The notes below the pieces were generated by a model. It saw nothing but the letters and a program-made list of their open reading frames with translations. It made no database searches and was not told the DNA's origin. From the NCBI RefSeq assembly GCF_000619885.1, contig NZ_KK211040.1, positions 62,001 through 126,000 of the forward strand: a stretch of DNA of 64,000 nt, given 5' to 3'. The stretch's first letter is position 1; the number at the start of each line of letters is the position of its first letter. Position numbers and translations under genes: made by a program. The DNA comes from Balneatrix alpica DSM 16621 (GTDB taxonomy: Bacteria; Pseudomonadota; Gammaproteobacteria; Pseudomonadales; Balneatricaceae). Positions 21,313 to 29,863 of this stretch are shown in pieces.

Positions 21313-22614
21313 ATGCGTTTCCCTGGTCAACGCAAATCCAAGCATTACTTCCCTGTTACCCAAGCCACCCCCACCTTTGATAGCGCACATCTGGGCCCAA
21401 GCGAGACCCACATCTGCGGCATTGATGAACTGGTGGTGGATATTGAAGCTCATGTCGATGACAGCCTGCTGGAACGCTTTGCCCTGGGCAAAGGGCTATC
21501 CCAGTGGTTACCGCAGGAGCGGGCCGATGAGCTCTACGCCTACCTGCAAACGCAGCAACTGATCCGCTATGAGTATGCCGGTGGGACAGGGGGTAACACC
21601 CTGCACAACTACGCCATGCTGGCAGATGATCACGCGGTATTGCTGGGGGTCATGTCTGAAACCATCACCCTCAATAGTTACGCCTACCGCTATCTTTGTG
21701 ACACCTCCAGCCGGGTAGACTTAAGCCATCTACAACCGGTACCGGGTGCGATTGGCCGCTGCATTACCCTGATCACTCCGGATAACGAGCGCACCTTTGT
21801 CATCTCCCCAGGTTGCATGAGCGACCTGCGCCCGGAATCCATTCCAGAGGACATCGTTGCCACCAGCTCAGCGCTGCTGATTTCAGCCTATTTGATCTGC
21901 AGTAACCCCGATGCCCCCATTGCTGCCGCCACCTACCGGGCGGTAGAAATTGCCAATCGCCACCAGGTGCCGGTGGTCTTTACCCTAGGCACTGGATTAC
22001 TGGTGACCAAGTACCGCGACATGCTGCGAGCCTTTATTCGTGATCATGTGCAGGTACTGGCGATGAATGAACAGGAAGCAGAAGCCCTCACCGGCGAATC
22101 AGACCCGATCATTGCCACCCAGGCCGCCTTAGAGTTGGCAGATTTGGTACTCACTACCGCCGGTGCCGAAGGGCTCTATCTGGGTGGCTATTGCGACAAA
22201 GGCAGCCTGCGCCCGACCCGCCAAACGCTGGTGCGCCATCCCCAACTGGATGCCTACAATCGCTATGAATACAGCCGCCCCATGCGCCGCCAACAATGTC
22301 AGCAGCCGGTGGCAATCTTTACCCACCTGGCACCCTACATGGGTGGCCCACGCAAGATCGTGAATACCAATGGGGCGGGAGATGCTGCCTTAGCAGCCAT
22401 TCTGCATGATCTGGCCGCCCAGCATTATCATGCCGGACGCTGTCCGGACTCCCCCAAACACAATCGCCCCTATTTGGCTTATTCCTCCCTGTCGCAACTG
22501 GGCCGCTATGCCAATCGCGTCAGCTATGAAGTGTTGAGCCAACACCGTACCCGCCTGACCCGTGGTTTACCGGAGCGCGAAGACAGCCTGGAAAAAGCCT
22601 ACTGGGCCAGTTAA
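21313..22614 (+). CDS. gsk: Inosine-guanosine kinase
   Basis: PfkB/ribokinase-family enzyme that phosphorylates inosine and guanosine for purine salvage. The 433 residues match E. coli Gsk (434), much longer than ordinary ribokinases. Visible are AGGTGGNTLHNYAML (about 95-110, substrate region), the AMNEQEAEALTGE segment (about 250) and the anion-hole motif NTNGAGDAALAAI (about 350-362, with the catalytic Asp). The start is placed at 21313 (MRFPGQRKSKHYFPV, the family N-terminus) rather than at the upstream in-frame codon 21238. Confidence 0.96.
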   Translation: MRFPGQRKSKHYFPVTQATPTFDSAHLGPSETHICGIDELVVDIEAHVDDSLLERFALGKGLSQWLPQERADELYAYLQTQQLIRYEYAGGTGGNTLHNYAMLADDHAVLLGVMSETITLNSYAYRYLCDTSSRVDLSHLQPVPGAIGRCITLITPDNERTFVISPGCMSDLRPESIPEDIVATSSALLISAYLICSNPDAPIAAATYRAVEIANRHQVPVVFTLGTGLLVTKYRDMLRAFIRDHVQVLAMNEQEAEALTGESDPIIATQAALELADLVLTTAGAEGLYLGGYCDKGSLRPTRQTLVRHPQLDAYNRYEYSRPMRRQQCQQPVAIFTHLAPYMGGPRKIVNTNGAGDAALAAILHDLAAQHYHAGRCPDSPKHNRPYLAYSSLSQLGRYANRVSYEVLSQHRTRLTRGLPEREDSLEKAYWAS

Positions 22615-22621
22615 ACCTGAC

Positions 22622-22658
22622 CTCCCCTGCAGCCACCAGACTCATGGTTGCAGGGGAG
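22622..22658 (+). terminator. Hairpin after gsk
   Basis: Stem CTCCCCTGCA/TGCAGGGGAG with partial inner pairing (CCA/TGG), 7 bases after the gsk stop. There is no T-run, so it may stabilise the 3' end or act only as a weak terminator. Confidence 0.45.
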
Positions 22659-22704
22659 TACCGCCAAACAACAGTGCCAAGCCAAATAGTCGGCGCCCCT
22701 TACC

Positions 22705-23112
22705 CTAACCTTCACGCCCTTGTGCAAAGGCCAATAAATCAGGCTGCAGTACACACCAGTTCGGCTTATAGGCGGTATAAATCTGGGCATCGATTGTCAC
22801 AGGGATGTCATCATCAAAGGTGGCGATCGCCAATTCGATTTCATCCACGCCAGCATGTTTGCCACGAAAGCCAAGACTGGAGCCACAGGCTGAACAAAAC
22901 GTTCTTACTGTGCCATTAGCCGCAATAAAATCTTTAAGCAAAGACTCACCTGAAAGCCAATGCAGTCCTTGCACTGCCACTAAGGTACCAAAGGCCGCTC
23001 CATGAAATTTACGGCACATTGAGCAATAACAGTTGGCTGCTTGTGCGCTGAAACCATTAACCGCAAAGGTCACCGCGCCACACAGACAAGAGCCTTTATA
23101 AATCTTGCACAT
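22705..23112 (-). CDS. GFA-family zinc protein
   Basis: A 135-residue member of the glutathione-dependent formaldehyde-activating (GFA/DUF636) family. The zinc ligands are in GSCLCGAVTF (about 7-16), NCYCSMCRKFHGAAFGT (about 29-45) and FCSACGSSLGFRGK (about 95-105). These proteins have a mixed record; some act with glutathione adducts, most are uncharacterised. It lies downstream of the P-loop kinase gene on the same strand. A good SD (GGAGG) precedes the ATG. Confidence 0.9.
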   Translation of the reverse strand: MCKIYKGSCLCGAVTFAVNGFSAQAANCYCSMCRKFHGAAFGTLVAVQGLHWLSGESLLKDFIAANGTVRTFCSACGSSLGFRGKHAGVDEIELAIATFDDDIPVTIDAQIYTAYKPNWCVLQPDLLAFAQGREG

Positions 23113-23209
23113 TTATATTTCCTCCACCCTTATCTGCCCCTAATCTATTTTAATTAGGCGCGACGCAGGTTATTCAGCATTGGCATAGGCATGATTCATT
23201 TCCACCCTA

Positions 23210-23728
23210 TTACTTGCTCAGGCGACTAGCCACAAAACTATTTAATTGCGCAACGGTTTTAATCACATACACCTCTTTAACACTCGACATCGCCTGAATA
23301 CGAGCAAGAAACTCAGCATTCCAAAACTTAGGACACAGCTTTAATATTCTGTAGCTCTCCAAGCTGCCCTTCAAAACAGAGCAGCCCTCAGGCCATCCCT
23401 CGGGCTTAACGAAAAAGCTTTTCAGCAAACGCTTGGTCACAAACCAATAACTAACCAAATAAGGGAGATCAATATAAACCAAGGTATCTGCAGCCTCTAA
23501 ACGCTTATAGAACAAGGAAATAGGACCCAATCCATCAACAATCCAATTTTCTACCTGCAGAATTTCTCCATGTATTTTCTCAAATACCTCACGCTCAACT
23601 GGCTCACCATTTGGCTGATATACGATAGAGTCAAGTTGATATAGCTCTATTCCCGTCGCCACAGCAAGCGCTTTGCTAACAGTCGATTTACCACTACCAG
23701 GCTTACCAAACACCGCTATTTTATTCAT
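23210..23728 (-). CDS. P-loop adenylate-kinase-like protein (FlaR/topology-modulation type)
   Basis: Small nucleotide-binding protein of 172 residues. Walker A is at the start (GKPGSGKSTVSK, about 8-19), the next element is LYQLDSIVYQPNGEP (about 30-45, as in adenylate-kinase-like shikimate/gluconate kinases and 'DNA topology modulation' proteins), and LEAADTLVYIDLPYLVSYWFVTKR (about 85-108) is the second nucleotide-site strand. The start at 23728 has GGAGG 7 bases upstream. The coding sequence is visibly AT-richer than its neighbours, suggesting recent arrival. Its leader has a leader-ORF/attenuator layout (23766-23874). Substrate unknown. Confidence 0.85.
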   Translation of the reverse strand: MNKIAVFGKPGSGKSTVSKALAVATGIELYQLDSIVYQPNGEPVEREVFEKIHGEILQVENWIVDGLGPISLFYKRLEAADTLVYIDLPYLVSYWFVTKRLLKSFFVKPEGWPEGCSVLKGSLESYRILKLCPKFWNAEFLARIQAMSSVKEVYVIKTVAQLNSFVASRLSK

Positions 23729-23765
23729 ATCTATTCCTCCATGAGAGTCCCCATGAGGCAGATAC

Positions 23766-23819
23766 AAAAAACCCACCTCTAGGGTGGGTTGACAAAATAA
23801 GCATGTAACAAAGCCCACC
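23766..23819 (-). promoter_or_regulatory. Candidate transcription attenuator before the P-loop kinase
   Basis: On the minus strand three short elements occur in order: A, GGTGGG (23819-23814); B, AACCCACC (23790-23783); C, GGTGGGTT (23777-23770), with a run of six Ts at 23771-23766. B with C makes an 8-bp terminator with a 5-base loop. A with B makes a competing 6-bp stem. A starts 4 bases after the stop of a 16-codon ORF. This is the classic leader-peptide attenuator arrangement; the function is inferred. Confidence 0.5.
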
Positions 23820-23823
23820 ACTG

Positions 23824-23874
23824 CTATGGAGTGATGGTAATTCGCTTATTGAGGTGCTGAAGATAAGTTTTCAT
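23824..23874 (-). CDS. Putative leader peptide (16 aa)
   Basis: Short ORF reading MKTYLQHLNKRITITP then TAG, with AGGTG 6 bases before the ATG. It ends directly before the competing stems of the putative attenuator upstream of the P-loop kinase gene. A ribosome at the stop codon would cover the antiterminator half, while one paused earlier would free it. It has no strong run of a single amino acid (three Thr, two Leu, two Ile), so the signal is not obvious. It could be chance. Confidence 0.4.
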   Translation of the reverse strand: MKTYLQHLNKRITITP

Positions 23875-24083
23875 AACCCTCACCTTTATGTAAGTAAAAG
23901 CTATTGTCAAGCCGTTGTTAACCAGCACCCAATACGCTGGCACCCGCCCGCCTCAAAACTCAGCAAATTTGGCATCAAACGCTTGGTGTACCCTACTATT
24001 TGTCGCTAGGGATAACAGAGATTTTGCCTTATACTTGCCGCCCCTTCCCCGCCGTGAGGCGGCTAACCTGGAGACTCTGCACC

Positions 24084-24941
24084 ATGCAAAGCGATGAGAA
24101 GTTACAGAAAGTCCTGGCCCGTGCTGGCCTCGGCTCCCGCCGTGAAATGGAAACCTGGATTAGTGAAGGCCGCGTCAGCATTGACGGTCGCGTTGCCAAT
24201 CTGGGTGATCGTGTCACTGGCTATGAAAGTATCCTGGTAGATGGCCAGCCCCTGCAGGCAGGCCCACTGAAACATTACGAAGCCCGCATCCTGCTTTATA
24301 ACAAGCCTGAAGGTGAAGTCGTCACCCGCAAAGACCCAGATGGCCGCCCCACCGTGTTTGATCGCCTGCCCCGTTTGCAAGGCCAACGCTGGATTGCCGT
24401 GGGTCGTTTGGATATCAACACCTCCGGTCTATTGCTGTTTACCACCGATGGCGAACTGGCCAATAAACTCATGCACCCCTCCACTCAGATCGACCGGGAA
24501 TACGCGGTTCGCATTATGGGTGAAGTAAAGGATGAGGTGCTGGAAACTCTGAAGAAAGGCGTCATGCTGGACGACGGCCCTGCCCGCTTCACCGATGTAC
24601 GCTTCTTTGATGGTCAGGGTATTAACCGCTGGTATCACTGCGTGGTGATGGAAGGCCGCAACCGTGAGGTACGCCGTCTGTGGGAATCCCAGCAGGTACA
24701 AGTCAGCCGCTTGAAGCGGGTACGCTTTGGCCACGTCTTTCTGCCCAGCCGCCTGAAAACTGGTCAGTGGGAAGAAATCCAGCAAAAAGATGCCAAGGTC
24801 ATTTATGAAATGGCCGGGCTAGAGCCGAAAAAAGTGCCGCAGAAGACCGCCAAAGAGCAGGCCAGCTGGGAGCGCCAGCAGCGCAAATCCGGCGTTAAGC
24901 CCAGCGCGCCGCGCAAACGGATGCGTATCGATAACGGCTAA
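24084..24941 (+). CDS. rluB: 23S rRNA pseudouridine(2605) synthase
   Basis: Converts U2605 of 23S rRNA to pseudouridine. The 285 residues contain an N-terminal S4 RNA-binding domain (about 3-50, KLQKVLARAGLGSRREMETWI) and an RsuA-type catalytic domain with the Asp-bearing motif GRLDINTSGLLLFTTDG (about 110-126) and RNREVRRLWESQ (about 190). The C-terminal tail is basic, typical of RluB. The start MQSDEKL at 24084 is chosen by similarity; a longer frame to 24000 exists but lacks an SD and adds a non-family extension. Confidence 0.95.
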   Translation: MQSDEKLQKVLARAGLGSRREMETWISEGRVSIDGRVANLGDRVTGYESILVDGQPLQAGPLKHYEARILLYNKPEGEVVTRKDPDGRPTVFDRLPRLQGQRWIAVGRLDINTSGLLLFTTDGELANKLMHPSTQIDREYAVRIMGEVKDEVLETLKKGVMLDDGPARFTDVRFFDGQGINRWYHCVVMEGRNREVRRLWESQQVQVSRLKRVRFGHVFLPSRLKTGQWEEIQQKDAKVIYEMAGLEPKKVPQKTAKEQASWERQQRKSGVKPSAPRKRMRIDNG

Positions 24942-24985
24942 GGTCTGACTTCCTACCAACACAACGTAGGCCAACCAGCATCACC

Positions 24986-25018
24986 AAGGGCACCTTGAGC
25001 AAATCAGGTGCCCTTTTT
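24986..25018 (+). terminator. Terminator after rluB
   Basis: Perfect 10-bp stem AAGGGCACCT/AGGTGCCCTT with a 10-base loop and a T-run. Confidence 0.93.
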
Positions 25019-25408
25019 ACTTGTCGCCTTGGATTACTCGCGACTATCCCGCCCGCGCTAACAAGAGGAGGATTATCTCCGTCCACTGCGGTTAGCCTCA
25101 GGTAGCCATCCCTCACAAGAAAAAACACGATGATGCTTGTTCATTAGATTAATGACCCCTATTCTTTACTTGCTGCACCGCACAAAGCAAGGCAGTCAGA
25201 CCTGCAATCAAGTTGTTGCAATCACAAGCAGAATGAAGTCGCTGCCATCAAGTAGCCATCTTGACCTGTTTAACTTTAAGAGTAAGCGCGTAACGCAACC
25301 CACTAAGGGATAACAGAGGAGGCAGAGTTCCGATGCCGCCTAAACGGTATCCGCCTCTGCAAGAGCAACAGGATTGCTGAGAATTGCCAGGTTAACTAAG
25401 GAGCCCTC
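25019..25408. other. Non-coding stretch upstream of phaZ
   Basis: No convincing gene. An interrupted hairpin with CTCTGC closing GCAGAG at about 25322-25360 and inner CCG/CGG pairing lies in the likely phaZ leader. A TTGACC at 25261 could be a -35 but no good -10 follows at 17 bases. phaZ itself has AAGGAG 6 bases before its ATG. Confidence 0.4.
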
Positions 25409-26623
25409 ATGCTGTACCAACTTCACTCCCTCAGCCAGCAGGTGTTACAACCCTGGCATCTCTGGGCCCAGGCTGCACGCAAACAACTCACCCTGCCCGG
25501 TAGCCCTTTGCCCATGCTCTACTCTGGCCGCACACTGCTCGCGGGTATTGAGTTATTTGAGCGTTGCACCAACAACTACGAAAAGCCTGAGTTTGGTATC
25601 TGCCATACCCAGATTAATGGTCGCAAGGTGCTGGTTCGTGAAGAAATCGCCCAGGCTAAGCCTTTTTGCGATCTGCTCCATTTCCGTCGTTTCTGTCAGG
25701 AAAAACACCCCAAGCTACTGCTGGTCGCCCCCCTGTCCGGCCACTACGCCACTCTATTGAGGGGAACGGTTGAGCATTTTCTGCCCGACCATGAGGTTTA
25801 CATCACCGACTGGAGCAATGCCCGTGATGTCCCTGTCAGTGAAGGGGGCTTTAGCTTCGATGATTATGTCAGCTACTTGCTCGACTTTATTGAGTTGCTC
25901 GGGCCGAATGTGCATGTCATGGCGGTGTGCCAGCCCAGCGTACCGGCACTGGCAGCCTGCGCCTGGCTAGCAATGCAAAATAGCCCTCACCAGCCCGCCA
26001 GCCTGACCCTGATGGGCGGCCCGATCGACACCCGTATTAACCCAACCGAAGTGAATGACTACGCCTCTACCCATGATTATGAGTGGTTTGAGCGCAATGT
26101 GATCTGTACCGTGCCAGAGGAGTATGAGGGTGCCGGGCAACTGGTGTATCCCGGTTTTATTCAGCTCTCCGGCTTTATGATGATGAATCCGGATTTGCAC
26201 ATCCAAAAGCACTTCAAGTTTTTTGGTGATTTGATTCAAGGCGATGGCGACAGCGCTGAATCGCATCGAAAATTTTACAACGAGTATCTGGCGGTGATGG
26301 ATCTACCTGCACAGTTTTATCTCGACACTATCCAACGGGTATTCCTTGAGCATCAACTGCCCCGAGGAACCCTAACCTACCGGGGACAACCCCTGGATTT
26401 AGGTGCAATCAAGCAAACGGCTTTAATGACCGTGGAAGGTGAGCTGGATGATATCACCGGACGTGGACAAACCAAGGCAGCACTGGATCTGTGTACCAAC
26501 CTGCCAGCCAATAAAAAGCGTCATTTGGAACAACCTGGCGTGGGGCACTATGGCATCTTTAATGGTCGTCGCTTCCGTGAGCAGATTGGCCCGGCCATCA
26601 AAGCCTTTATCCACCAGCGTTAA
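25409..26623 (+). CDS. phaZ: Intracellular polyhydroxyalkanoate depolymerase
   Basis: Mobilises stored poly-3-hydroxybutyrate. The 404 residues match the intracellular PhaZ family of Cupriavidus and Rhizobium. The N-terminus has LHSLSQQVLQPWHLWAQ. The lipase-box equivalent with a cysteine nucleophile is in VMAVCQPSVPALAACAWLA (about 170-190), as known for the Ralstonia-type enzymes, and a conserved HYGIFNGRRFREQIGPAIKAFI end (about 380-400) carries the catalytic histidine. It stands alone, with no phaC nearby. Its presence implies that the organism makes PHA granules. Confidence 0.93.
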   Translation: MLYQLHSLSQQVLQPWHLWAQAARKQLTLPGSPLPMLYSGRTLLAGIELFERCTNNYEKPEFGICHTQINGRKVLVREEIAQAKPFCDLLHFRRFCQEKHPKLLLVAPLSGHYATLLRGTVEHFLPDHEVYITDWSNARDVPVSEGGFSFDDYVSYLLDFIELLGPNVHVMAVCQPSVPALAACAWLAMQNSPHQPASLTLMGGPIDTRINPTEVNDYASTHDYEWFERNVICTVPEEYEGAGQLVYPGFIQLSGFMMMNPDLHIQKHFKFFGDLIQGDGDSAESHRKFYNEYLAVMDLPAQFYLDTIQRVFLEHQLPRGTLTYRGQPLDLGAIKQTALMTVEGELDDITGRGQTKAALDLCTNLPANKKRHLEQPGVGHYGIFNGRRFREQIGPAIKAFIHQR

Positions 26624-26644
26624 AGGACTAGGGCACTGCAAAAC

Positions 26645-26672
26645 GCAACAGAGGCCCAAAGGCCTCTGTTGC
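26645..26672. terminator. Hairpin between phaZ and nagA
   Basis: Perfect 12-bp stem GCAACAGAGGCC/GGCCTCTGTTGC with a 4-base loop between converging genes. On the minus strand it is followed by GTTTTG, so it more likely ends the nag operon; on the plus strand there is no T-run. Confidence 0.7.
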
Positions 26673-26699
26673 AGTATATAAACCCTAAGTGTTGCCGGT

Positions 26700-27854
26700 T
26701 TAGCGGTAATACTCCGCTTCCCCCCCTATCCAACTAGCCTGCACCTGCAAGGCGTCGGACAACCACAGAAAGTCAGCCCGGCTACCCTGCCCCAACCAAC
26801 CATACTCCGTTAAACCAAGAAACTGAGCTGGATAGAGCGCCCCCATCCGCAAGGCTTCAGCCAAATCGAGCTGCAGCATCTCCACACAGTTACGTACCCC
26901 CTGAATCATATTCAGGTCGGAACCAGCAAGTACGCCATCCAGGGTGGCCACTTTGCCATTGATGCGCTTAATCGCCTTACCCATCAGGTTAAAGTCTTCT
27001 CCTACAGCCCCCACGGTATGCACCGCATCGGTGACCAGCATAACCTTGCCCTGGGGTTTGGCACGCAGCGCCACACGCATCGTTGCCGGATGCACATGCA
27101 GACCATCAACAATCAAACCACACCAGCTCTGCTCATCCTCAAGTGCCGCCCCTACCACACCCGGTTCGCGGCTTTGCAAGGGACTCATGGCATTAAACAG
27201 GTGGGTCACCCCCACAACACCCGCAGTAAATGCCTGTTGCATTTGCGCATAGCTAGCCGCACTGTGGCCGGCACACACTCTGACCCCAGCCGCCGCCAGT
27301 TGGCTGATCCAGGCCATTGGCACACACTCAGGCGCCAGGGTCAGCATCACCTTAGTCTGCCCCGCCAGTTGGCAAATAGGCTCCAACATCTGCGCCGGCA
27401 TGGGGCGAATGCGCTGCTCATCATGTACACCCTTACGTGCACTATTGAGATAAGGCCCTTCCAGGTGCAATCCCAGCACCCCAGGCATGCCCTCAGCGGT
27501 AGCCTGGGCAACGGCAGCAATTGCCTGTTCCATCACAGGGTCGAGATCGGTAATCAGGGTGGGCATCATCGCCGTGGTGCCATAGGGACGATGCGCCTCA
27601 ACAATTTTACCTAGCGCTGCCGCCTCTGGGTGATCGTTAAAGAGCACCCCACCACCACCATTAACATGTACATCAATCAACCCTGGCACTAATAAACCAC
27701 CGCTGAGTTGATGACGGCGCACACCTGCAGGCAGTGCCTCATCGGCCACAATGCTCTGCACCTGATTAGCAGAGATCACCAGGCTATGCCCTTCCCACCA
27801 ACGCTGCCCATCAAAAATGCGCGCGCCTTGATAAGCTTGCCATGACTGGCTCAT
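26700..27854 (-). CDS. nagA: N-acetylglucosamine-6-phosphate deacetylase
   Basis: Removes acetate from GlcNAc-6-P to give glucosamine-6-P. The 384 residues (E. coli 382) have an amidohydrolase barrel: PGLIDVHVNGGGG (about 57-69), GLHLEGPYLN (about 125), GHSAASYAQM (about 195), HLFNAMSPLQSREPG (about 215-230) and VTDAVHTVG (about 275). The start is the ATG that overlaps the nagK stop (ATGA); an upstream extension is unlikely. Third gene of nagB-nagK-nagA. Confidence 0.97.
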   Translation of the reverse strand: MSQSWQAYQGARIFDGQRWWEGHSLVISANQVQSIVADEALPAGVRRHQLSGGLLVPGLIDVHVNGGGGVLFNDHPEAAALGKIVEAHRPYGTTAMMPTLITDLDPVMEQAIAAVAQATAEGMPGVLGLHLEGPYLNSARKGVHDEQRIRPMPAQMLEPICQLAGQTKVMLTLAPECVPMAWISQLAAAGVRVCAGHSAASYAQMQQAFTAGVVGVTHLFNAMSPLQSREPGVVGAALEDEQSWCGLIVDGLHVHPATMRVALRAKPQGKVMLVTDAVHTVGAVGEDFNLMGKAIKRINGKVATLDGVLAGSDLNMIQGVRNCVEMLQLDLAEALRMGALYPAQFLGLTEYGWLGQGSRADFLWLSDALQVQASWIGGEAEYYR

Positions 27855-28732
27855 TGGCCTTCCTCCTGCCAAGCTTGACGGGCCAGCAGCATCGCGCCAT
27901 AGAGCGCATCCTGCTGGGGTGCCACCAACACCGCGCGACTCGCCTCACTTAGCCAGGGCAGCATCGGCTCAGCCAAGCCGCCCATCAAAGCACAATGCTG
28001 GGATCCCGCTGCAATCAGGGCGGCAATATGGATATCAATTTCCCGCGCCTGGCGCTGTAATAGTTGCCGGGCAATCGGGTCCTGCTGTTCGGCGTATTGC
28101 AACACCATCGGCGCAAAGGCGGCATAGTCTTTAGGCTTGGCCTCATTCAGCCACGCCACTAACTGCTCTGGATTATGCTCAAAACCTTGCATCACCTGCT
28201 CAGTCAAGGCTGACACCTCTGCCATGCCCTCATGGGCCAATAACGCTGCCCGTAGCAATCGCAGCCCCAGCCAGGCGCCACTACCCTGGTCAGAGATGGG
28301 AAACCCCCACCCGCCCTTCAGCTCAAACTGCCCTTGCTTCGCCACCAGCCCACAGGAGCCAGTGCCGATAATCAAAATGGAACCATCACCACCAGCAAAA
28401 GCCCCCAGACAGGCGATATGCGCATCGGTCAACAGCTTAACGGCGCGAAACGGATGAGGATAATTCAGCACCAACTGCTGCTCATGGGCTTGAGCAGCCC
28501 CGGCTAAGCCTAAACCTGCGTAGGTGTGAGCTAATACCGATTCCGGTAACTGAGCTTGCTGCAAAGCTTGCCGGGTCGCCGCCAGGATATTGGCATAGGC
28601 GATCTCCAGCCCCACCCGCGGGTTACCACTGCCGGCCTTACCTTCACCCAGTACCTTTCCTTCTAAGGAATACAGGCGGGCGCGGCATGAGGTGCCACCA
28701 CCATCCACACCCAGCAGTAAGGGTTCTGTCAT
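27851..28732 (-). CDS. nagK: N-acetylglucosamine kinase, BadF/BcrA ATPase family
   Basis: Predicted to phosphorylate intracellular GlcNAc. The 293 residues have the ASKHA nucleotide fold: GVDGGGTSCRARL (about 8-20, phosphate 1), LTDAHIACLGAF (about 98), IIGTGSCGLV (about 117-126) and GGWGFPISDQGSGAWLGLRLL (about 135-155), all typical of eukaryote-type GlcNAc kinases. Enterobacterial NagK belongs to the unrelated ROK family. It lies between nagB and nagA and pairs with the divergent ABC importer, which delivers unphosphorylated sugar. Glucosamine or another amino sugar is a possible alternative substrate. Confidence 0.9.
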   Translation of the reverse strand: MTEPLLLGVDGGGTSCRARLYSLEGKVLGEGKAGSGNPRVGLEIAYANILAATRQALQQAQLPESVLAHTYAGLGLAGAAQAHEQQLVLNYPHPFRAVKLLTDAHIACLGAFAGGDGSILIIGTGSCGLVAKQGQFELKGGWGFPISDQGSGAWLGLRLLRAALLAHEGMAEVSALTEQVMQGFEHNPEQLVAWLNEAKPKDYAAFAPMVLQYAEQQDPIARQLLQRQAREIDIHIAALIAAGSQHCALMGGLAEPMLPWLSEASRAVLVAPQQDALYGAMLLARQAWQEEGQ

Positions 28733-28742
28733 TACTCAACTC

Positions 28743-28794
28743 TCTATTCTAGTGATCTATTCTGGCGATCTATTCTGGCGATCTATTCTGGCTA
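28743..28794. repeat. Four tandem 13-bp repeats in the nagB-nagK gap
   Basis: Four head-to-tail copies of TCTATTCTGGCGA. The middle two are identical, and the outer two differ at their last few bases (TCTATTCTAGTGA and TCTATTCTGGCTA). They fill much of the 125-base gap between nagB and nagK, ending about 10 bases before the nagK start. Slipped-strand change in copy number would alter the spacing before nagK. Confidence 0.9.
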
Positions 28795-28857
28795 TCGATG
28801 CTTGCGCTCGATTCGTGCGCGCTGACGATACTGACGCGACCTATCTAACCGTACAAC

Positions 28858-29658
28858 CTATGGCTGAGCGTACTGGCCACGCTGTGCCAGCAGGCGCTCT
28901 TGTTCACGCTGAGCCTGGCGATAGTAGTCAACGTATTGCAAGCCAACCGCGGCAGCCTCATCGACGACCAAAATTGTCTGGGGATGCAATTGTAAGGCGG
29001 ATGCCGGGCAAGCCGCACTCACAGGTCCCTCTACCATCGCGGCCACCGCTTCGGCTTTCGCTGCACCGGTAGCCAACAGCAATATTTTGCGTGCTTCTAA
29101 AATGGTGCCAATGCCCATGGTGATCGACAGCGTTGGCTGAAACTCGCCAGCAGCAAAGAAACGTTGGTTATCCTCCAGCGTCGCCGGCGTCAGCGCCTTA
29201 ATCCGGGTACGAGAGGCCAAGCTGGAGCCTGGCTCGTTAAAGCCTATGTGGCCATTACGACCAATGCCGAGCAACTGCAGATCAATGCCACCGGCAGCTT
29301 GGATAGCATTTTCATAATCAGCTGCAGCCTGCCACGGATCCCCCCAACCCTGCGGGAGGTGGCTATTCTGCGCGGGAATATCGAGGTGTGCAAACAGATG
29401 CTCGTGCATGTAGTAGTGATAACTCTGCGGGTGCTCAGCATTCAACCCCAGGTATTCATCCAAGTTAAAGGTGCTGACCTTGGCAAAGGACACCGCCCCC
29501 CGGCGGTAGGCTGCCACCAACTGCGCATACACCGCTAAAGGGGTGCTACCAGTTGCCAACCCCAATACAGAATCTGGTTTATTGCTGACTTGTTCAATCA
29601 AGATTGCCGCACTGGTGCGGGCAGCGGCCTCAGCATCCGCCACGATGACTACCTGCAT
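28858..29658 (-). CDS. nagB: Glucosamine-6-phosphate deaminase
   Basis: Converts glucosamine-6-P to fructose-6-P and ammonia. Its 266 residues equal E. coli NagB. Visible are LGLATGSTPLAVYAQLV (about 33-50, phosphate loop), FNLDEYLGLNAEHPQSYHYYM (about 68-88, catalytic Asp and lid) and LLGIGRNGHIGFNEPGSS (about 130-147, with the ring-opening histidine). First gene of the nag operon, divergent from the sugar ABC transporter genes. SD GGGAG precedes the ATG. Confidence 0.98.
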   Translation of the reverse strand: MQVVIVADAEAAARTSAAILIEQVSNKPDSVLGLATGSTPLAVYAQLVAAYRRGAVSFAKVSTFNLDEYLGLNAEHPQSYHYYMHEHLFAHLDIPAQNSHLPQGWGDPWQAAADYENAIQAAGGIDLQLLGIGRNGHIGFNEPGSSLASRTRIKALTPATLEDNQRFFAAGEFQPTLSITMGIGTILEARKILLLATGAAKAEAVAAMVEGPVSAACPASALQLHPQTILVVDEAAAVGLQYVDYYRQAQREQERLLAQRGQYAQP

Positions 29659-29863
29659 AACACACTCCCAATATATATAAGCGTCAAGTCAGTAGAGCTT
29701 GCGCCCCCCTGCCTGGCTAATGGGTAAACAGGCTACTGCAAGTCAACCAGGATAACAATACCATTAAGATACCAAAGCACAGATTTAGCCTGGCCACCCT
29801 CTACACACACCCGCTAAAAAACAAACCAAAATCATTCTTCTGCCCAACAATCAAGCAAAACTC

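Noticed and set aside
23900-24000. GTTAAC-like core and small hairpin suggesting an integron attC site next to the kinase/GFA pair.
   Set aside because: No paired GTTRRRY/RYYYAAC cores with the expected spacing and no integrase are visible.
24895-25128. Minus-strand reading frame of 77 codons over the end of rluB.
   Set aside because: It spans the rluB 3' end and its terminator, has no SD and no recognisable protein features.
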